DNA of 64,000 bases from Massilia sp. KIM (GTDB taxonomy: Bacteria > Pseudomonadota > Gammaproteobacteria > Burkholderiales > Burkholderiaceae_D). Position 1 is the first letter of the stretch, and every line of letters starts with the position of its first letter. A program made the position numbers and the translations under genes. The stretch is from assembly GCF_002007115.1 (NCBI RefSeq), contig NZ_MVAD01000001.1:1364001-1428000 (forward strand), given 5' to 3'. A model generated the notes under the pieces. That model was not told where the DNA came from. It worked only from the letters and a program-made list of their open reading frames with translations, and made no database searches. Positions 61,066 to 64,000 of this stretch are shown here, piece after piece.

Positions 61066-64000
61066 AGGGCCGCCGGGCAGGCGAAGGCGGTGGCGTCGCG
61101 CCGGAAGGGGTTGATCACGCTGCCGGCGGTGAGCTCGAAGCTGGCCTTGCGGCCATCGAGCGCGAAGGCCAGGCGGTAGCGCTCGGCCTGCAGCGGCTCG
61201 AGGCTGGCGCGGTCGAGCGCGCGCAGCCAGGCCCAGGGACCATCGCTGCGTTGCTCCGGCGCTCCCGGCGCCGTCAGGCGCACCTCGCCATTGCCCTTGC
61301 CGCTGGGGAGCTGGAGGGCGACGCTGCGGCCGGCCTGGCCGGCGCGCGCGCCCACCTCCTGGCCGTCGATTTCCAGGGTCACCGCGCTCAGCCCGGGGTC
61401 GAGGGCGAGCGGCCGCAGCGCGAAGCGCAGCGAAGGCTGGCGTGCGCCGCCCGGGAAGAACATGTCGCGCAGGCGCGCGCCGCGCTGGAAGCCGTCCAGG
61501 GCGGCCTGCGAGAACCCGGCCGCGCCGCTCGCGGCGCGCCAGCGCCAGCGCGCGCCGCTCATGTCGACCGAGGCCGCCAGGTGCCTGCTGAAGAAGTCGT
61601 CCATCAGGCCCCCGGGCGCGAAGAACTTGCCGAAATCGTCGGCGGTGGCGTCGCGCGCGCTGTCGCGCGCCAGCGGGTAGCGGCCCGCGATCGCGTCGCG
61701 GCAGAACTGCGCCGGACCGGCGTTCCACAAGGCGTTCAGGCGCTCGCGCTCGCCGCCCTGGGCCAGGCCGGCGCCGGCGTCGTGCACACCGACCAGCACC
61801 GCCGCCAGCGGGGCCACCTGACCTTCGGCCCCGCGCTTGACCCGCAGCAGCGCGTCGGTGGCCGGCGCCGGGGCGCCGCTGCGGCGCGCGCCATCGGCCG
61901 CGTCGAAATACAGGGCGGCGTCGCGCAGCAGGGCCAGCATGCCGTCGAGCGGCGTCGGCGCCGGCCCGGCGACCAGCCGGTGCAGGGGCGCGAAGTGGCG
62001 GTCGACCGGATCGGCGTCGGCCGCCAGGGCCAGCGGGTCCGGGGCCGGCCCGACCGCGGCCTCGAGTTCGCGCCGGGCGGCGCCCAGCTTGGCCAGGGCG
62101 CCCTTGGCGCTGCCGGGCAGCAGGCCGTCGGGCTTGACCGCGGCCAGCCTGGTCTCGCGCGCGGCGCCCAGCAGCACCGCGCGCAGCGGCGAGTCGAGGC
62201 CGGCGAGACCGTTGGCCAGGCGCGCGGCGCTGTCAAGGCTGGGGGCGCGCGCCGGGCGCAGGTCGCCCAGGAAGGCGTCCCAGGCGCGGATGTAGTCGGC
62301 GTAGTACAACTGAAGCACGGCGGCGCGGGCCGGCTCCGCCGCCAGCGCGCCGCCCGGTCCCTCGTCCTTGCCCAGCACCCAGTTGTCGCGCGCGATGTCG
62401 AGCGCCGCCTTCCAGCTCAACTGGGCGAAGCGGCGGTAGCCGGCCAGGGTGTAGACGCCGTCGACGCCGCGCGCCAGGGGCGCGCCGCTGGCGCGCGCCA
62501 GCAGGCCGGAGGCGTCGCGCCCGGTGGCCGCGCTGACGCTGAATTCCGGCAGCCGCTCCTGGGCCAGCTGGCGCTTGACGCGGCTGTAGATGCGCTCCGA
62601 GAGCGACATCCCGGACAGGGCCTGGCGCGCCTGCGCCACCAGCGCCGCGTCCAGCTGCACCGCCTCGGCGGCCCCGTCGCCCGGCTCCAGCATGGCTTCC
62701 AGGTGGCCGAGCAGCCGCGAACGCTCCGCCTCGCCGGCCGCTCCCAGGCTGCGTTTCCAGTCCAGCTCCACCCAGGCCTGCACCGAAGCCGGGTCGAGGT
62801 ACTGGCGCTGGCCCAGCATCAGGTAGACGCGCAGGGTCTCGTACAGCAGGTCCTGGCTGTTGGCGTCGCCGCGCCGCAGCGCCTCCTCCATGCGCGCGAC
62901 CACGCGCGGCATGAGGGTGCTGCGCAGCAGGCGGCGATAGGTCGCGATCGCGCCGTCGCCGAGCTTCTCGCCCTGGTGCAGGCTCATGCGGTTGAGCCAG
63001 GGCACATCCCGGCCGCGCTCCGCATAGCCCGCCGGCAGGGCGCGGGCGGCGTCGAGCAAGGGAAGCGTCGCCAGCTCGTCACCCTGACCGGGGGCGGCCG
63101 CGGCCTGGCGCGCCAGGGCCGCGCTGGCGGACCTGGCCCGGTCCACCAGCGCGGCATTGCGCAGGTAGCTCACGCTCAGGGCCGCGCCCAGCGCCACGGC
63201 CAGCAGCGCGCCGCCGGCCAGCAGCGCGCGCTGCGCCAGCACGCGGCGCCGTTCGGCGCGCGGATTCAAGCCGGCCAGGCCGGCCTCGCGGAACACCACC
63301 TCGCGCAGGAGCCGGGTCAGGAAATAGCTGCGCCCCCCTCCGGGCGCGGGCGCGAGCGCGCGCCGGCCCAGGCCGAAGGAGGCGGCGACCGAGGACAGGA
63401 CGCGGTCGATCGGACTGCCCTCCTGGGTGCCGCTGGTGAAGTAGACGCCGCGCAGCAAAGCCGCCTGCTCGAAGCGGTTGACCGAGAACACGGTCTGCAG
63501 GAAGGCGCCGAGCGTGCCCTCGAGCGCCGCGAACTGCTGGGGAAAGCCGTAGATCAGGGCGCGCCGCTGCGGGTCGCGCTCCTGCTGCATGCGCTCCAGC
63601 ACGCGGGCTTGCAACTGGCCTTCGAGCAGGCGGAATTCGCGGACGAAGCCGCCCACGCTAGCCTGGGCCTGGGGGTCCAGCGGGAAGGTCATGCCCCACA
63701 CCTGCGAGCGCTCTTCGCGCCCGAAGTGCTCGAAGAACTCCGCGAAGCCGGCCAGCAGGTCGCTCTTGGTCACCATCACATAGACCGGGAAGACCATGCC
63801 CAGCTGCTCCTGCAGCTCGTGGATGCGGGAGCGCACCGCGCGCGCCTGCGCCTCGCGCGCCGCCTCGCCGTCGCGCAGTAGGTCGGCCACGCTGATCGCG
63901 ACGATGAGGCCGTTGACCGGCCGGCGCGGGCGGTGCTTCTTGAGCAAGGCGAGAAAGCCGGTCCAGGCCCCGCGCTCGGCCTGGGCCTCGCTGTCCTGGG
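61062..64000 (-). CDS. tssM: Type VI secretion membrane-complex protein TssM, N terminus outside the window
   Basis: The frame is open from the right edge of the window to the stop at 61062, at least 978 residues. TssM (IcmF family) spans the inner membrane and bridges to TssJ in the outer membrane. Seen here are VNGLIVAISVADLL, the VYVMVTKSDLLAGFAEFFEHFG segment, the transmembrane helix ALLAGGALLAVALGAALSVSYL, and the long periplasmic domain with the DUF1215-like and C-terminal beta parts. The Walker A motif lies beyond the window. It reads into tagF. Confidence 0.93.
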   Translation of the reverse strand, partial: QDSEAQAERGAWTGFLALLKKHRPRRPVNGLIVAISVADLLRDGEAAREAQARAVRSRIHELQEQLGMVFPVYVMVTKSDLLAGFAEFFEHFGREERSQVWGMTFPLDPQAQASVGGFVREFRLLEGQLQARVLERMQQERDPQRRALIYGFPQQFAALEGTLGAFLQTVFSVNRFEQAALLRGVYFTSGTQEGSPIDRVLSSVAASFGLGRRALAPAPGGGRSYFLTRLLREVVFREAGLAGLNPRAERRRVLAQRALLAGGALLAVALGAALSVSYLRNAALVDRARSASAALARQAAAAPGQGDELATLPLLDAARALPAGYAERGRDVPWLNRMSLHQGEKLGDGAIATYRRLLRSTLMPRVVARMEEALRRGDANSQDLLYETLRVYLMLGQRQYLDPASVQAWVELDWKRSLGAAGEAERSRLLGHLEAMLEPGDGAAEAVQLDAALVAQARQALSGMSLSERIYSRVKRQLAQERLPEFSVSAATGRDASGLLARASGAPLARGVDGVYTLAGYRRFAQLSWKAALDIARDNWVLGKDEGPGGALAAEPARAAVLQLYYADYIRAWDAFLGDLRPARAPSLDSAARLANGLAGLDSPLRAVLLGAARETRLAAVKPDGLLPGSAKGALAKLGAARRELEAAVGPAPDPLALAADADPVDRHFAPLHRLVAGPAPTPLDGMLALLRDAALYFDAADGARRSGAPAPATDALLRVKRGAEGQVAPLAAVLVGVHDAGAGLAQGGERERLNALWNAGPAQFCRDAIAGRYPLARDSARDATADDFGKFFAPGGLMDDFFSRHLAASVDMSGARWRWRAASGAAGFSQAALDGFQRGARLRDMFFPGGARQPSLRFALRPLALDPGLSAVTLEIDGQEVGARAGQAGRSVALQLPSGKGNGEVRLTAPGAPEQRSDGPWAWLRALDRASLEPLQAERYRLAFALDGRKASFELTAGSVINPFRRDATAFACPAAL

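Overview
The window is 64 kb of high-GC DNA, densely packed with genes, and reads as the chromosome of a Betaproteobacterium, most likely an Oxalobacteraceae member close to Massilia, Duganella or Telluria. This rests on gene content: a DUF2863-type protein, paired DUF5985-like membrane proteins, MHS-type permeases, YsnF-type stress proteins, a complete nadA/nadB/nadC set and a type VI secretion locus. No database search was possible. GC is so high that long antisense reading frames lie over almost every real gene; these were discarded. I saw no rRNA, tRNA, complete insertion sequence or CRISPR array.

Layout. 0-9.9 kb: the tail of a low-complexity protein, an SDR oxidoreductase, an MscS channel, a DUF3606 peptide, two nearly identical MHS permeases around a thioredoxin, a GNAT enzyme, a DUF481 outer-membrane protein, a purine permease and a DUF2863 protein. 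10-19.5 kb: a glycosyltransferase with a long leader, a second MscS channel, a Nudix hydrolase, a hybrid histidine kinase, a PhyH-type oxygenase, a DUF5985-like operon and a secreted nuclease. 19.6-25.8 kb: a YsnF-type stress-protein cluster, a diguanylate cyclase and two small envelope proteins. 25.9-32.5 kb: queE-queD-tadA (wobble-base tRNA modification), an alpha/beta hydrolase lacking its nucleophile, an LD-carboxypeptidase, a DAO-type oxidase and a YbiT-type ABC-F protein. 32.6-42.5 kb: a loose NAD neighbourhood (nadA, nadC, a sirtuin, nadB, pnuC) among hydrolase, pirin, EamA and flavin-binding genes. 42.5-48.4 kb: small copper and thiol proteins, an integrase behind a LexA box, and an exported amidohydrolase. 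48.4-57 kb: an accessory stretch with looser packing and more relaxed codon use, holding a PP2C-like protein, a methyltransferase, peroxiredoxin plus DsbA-like proteins behind a sigma-E-like promoter, BON and PRC-barrel proteins (the latter behind an FNR-type box), a luciferase-like oxidoreductase, a DUF5335-like protein and an LtrA-type membrane protein. 57-64 kb: FecR-like protein, heme-binding HAMP sensor and Hanks kinase genes in one run, converging on tagF and tssM of a type VI secretion system that continues past the window.

The best candidates for new biology are: the hairpin that masks the ribosome binding site of a 10-codon leader ORF coupled to pnuC; the integrase under an almost canonical LexA box; the YsnF cluster, whose proteins recombine three modules including an undescribed duplicated C-terminal repeat; and the FecR, heme-HAMP and kinase relay beside the secretion genes.
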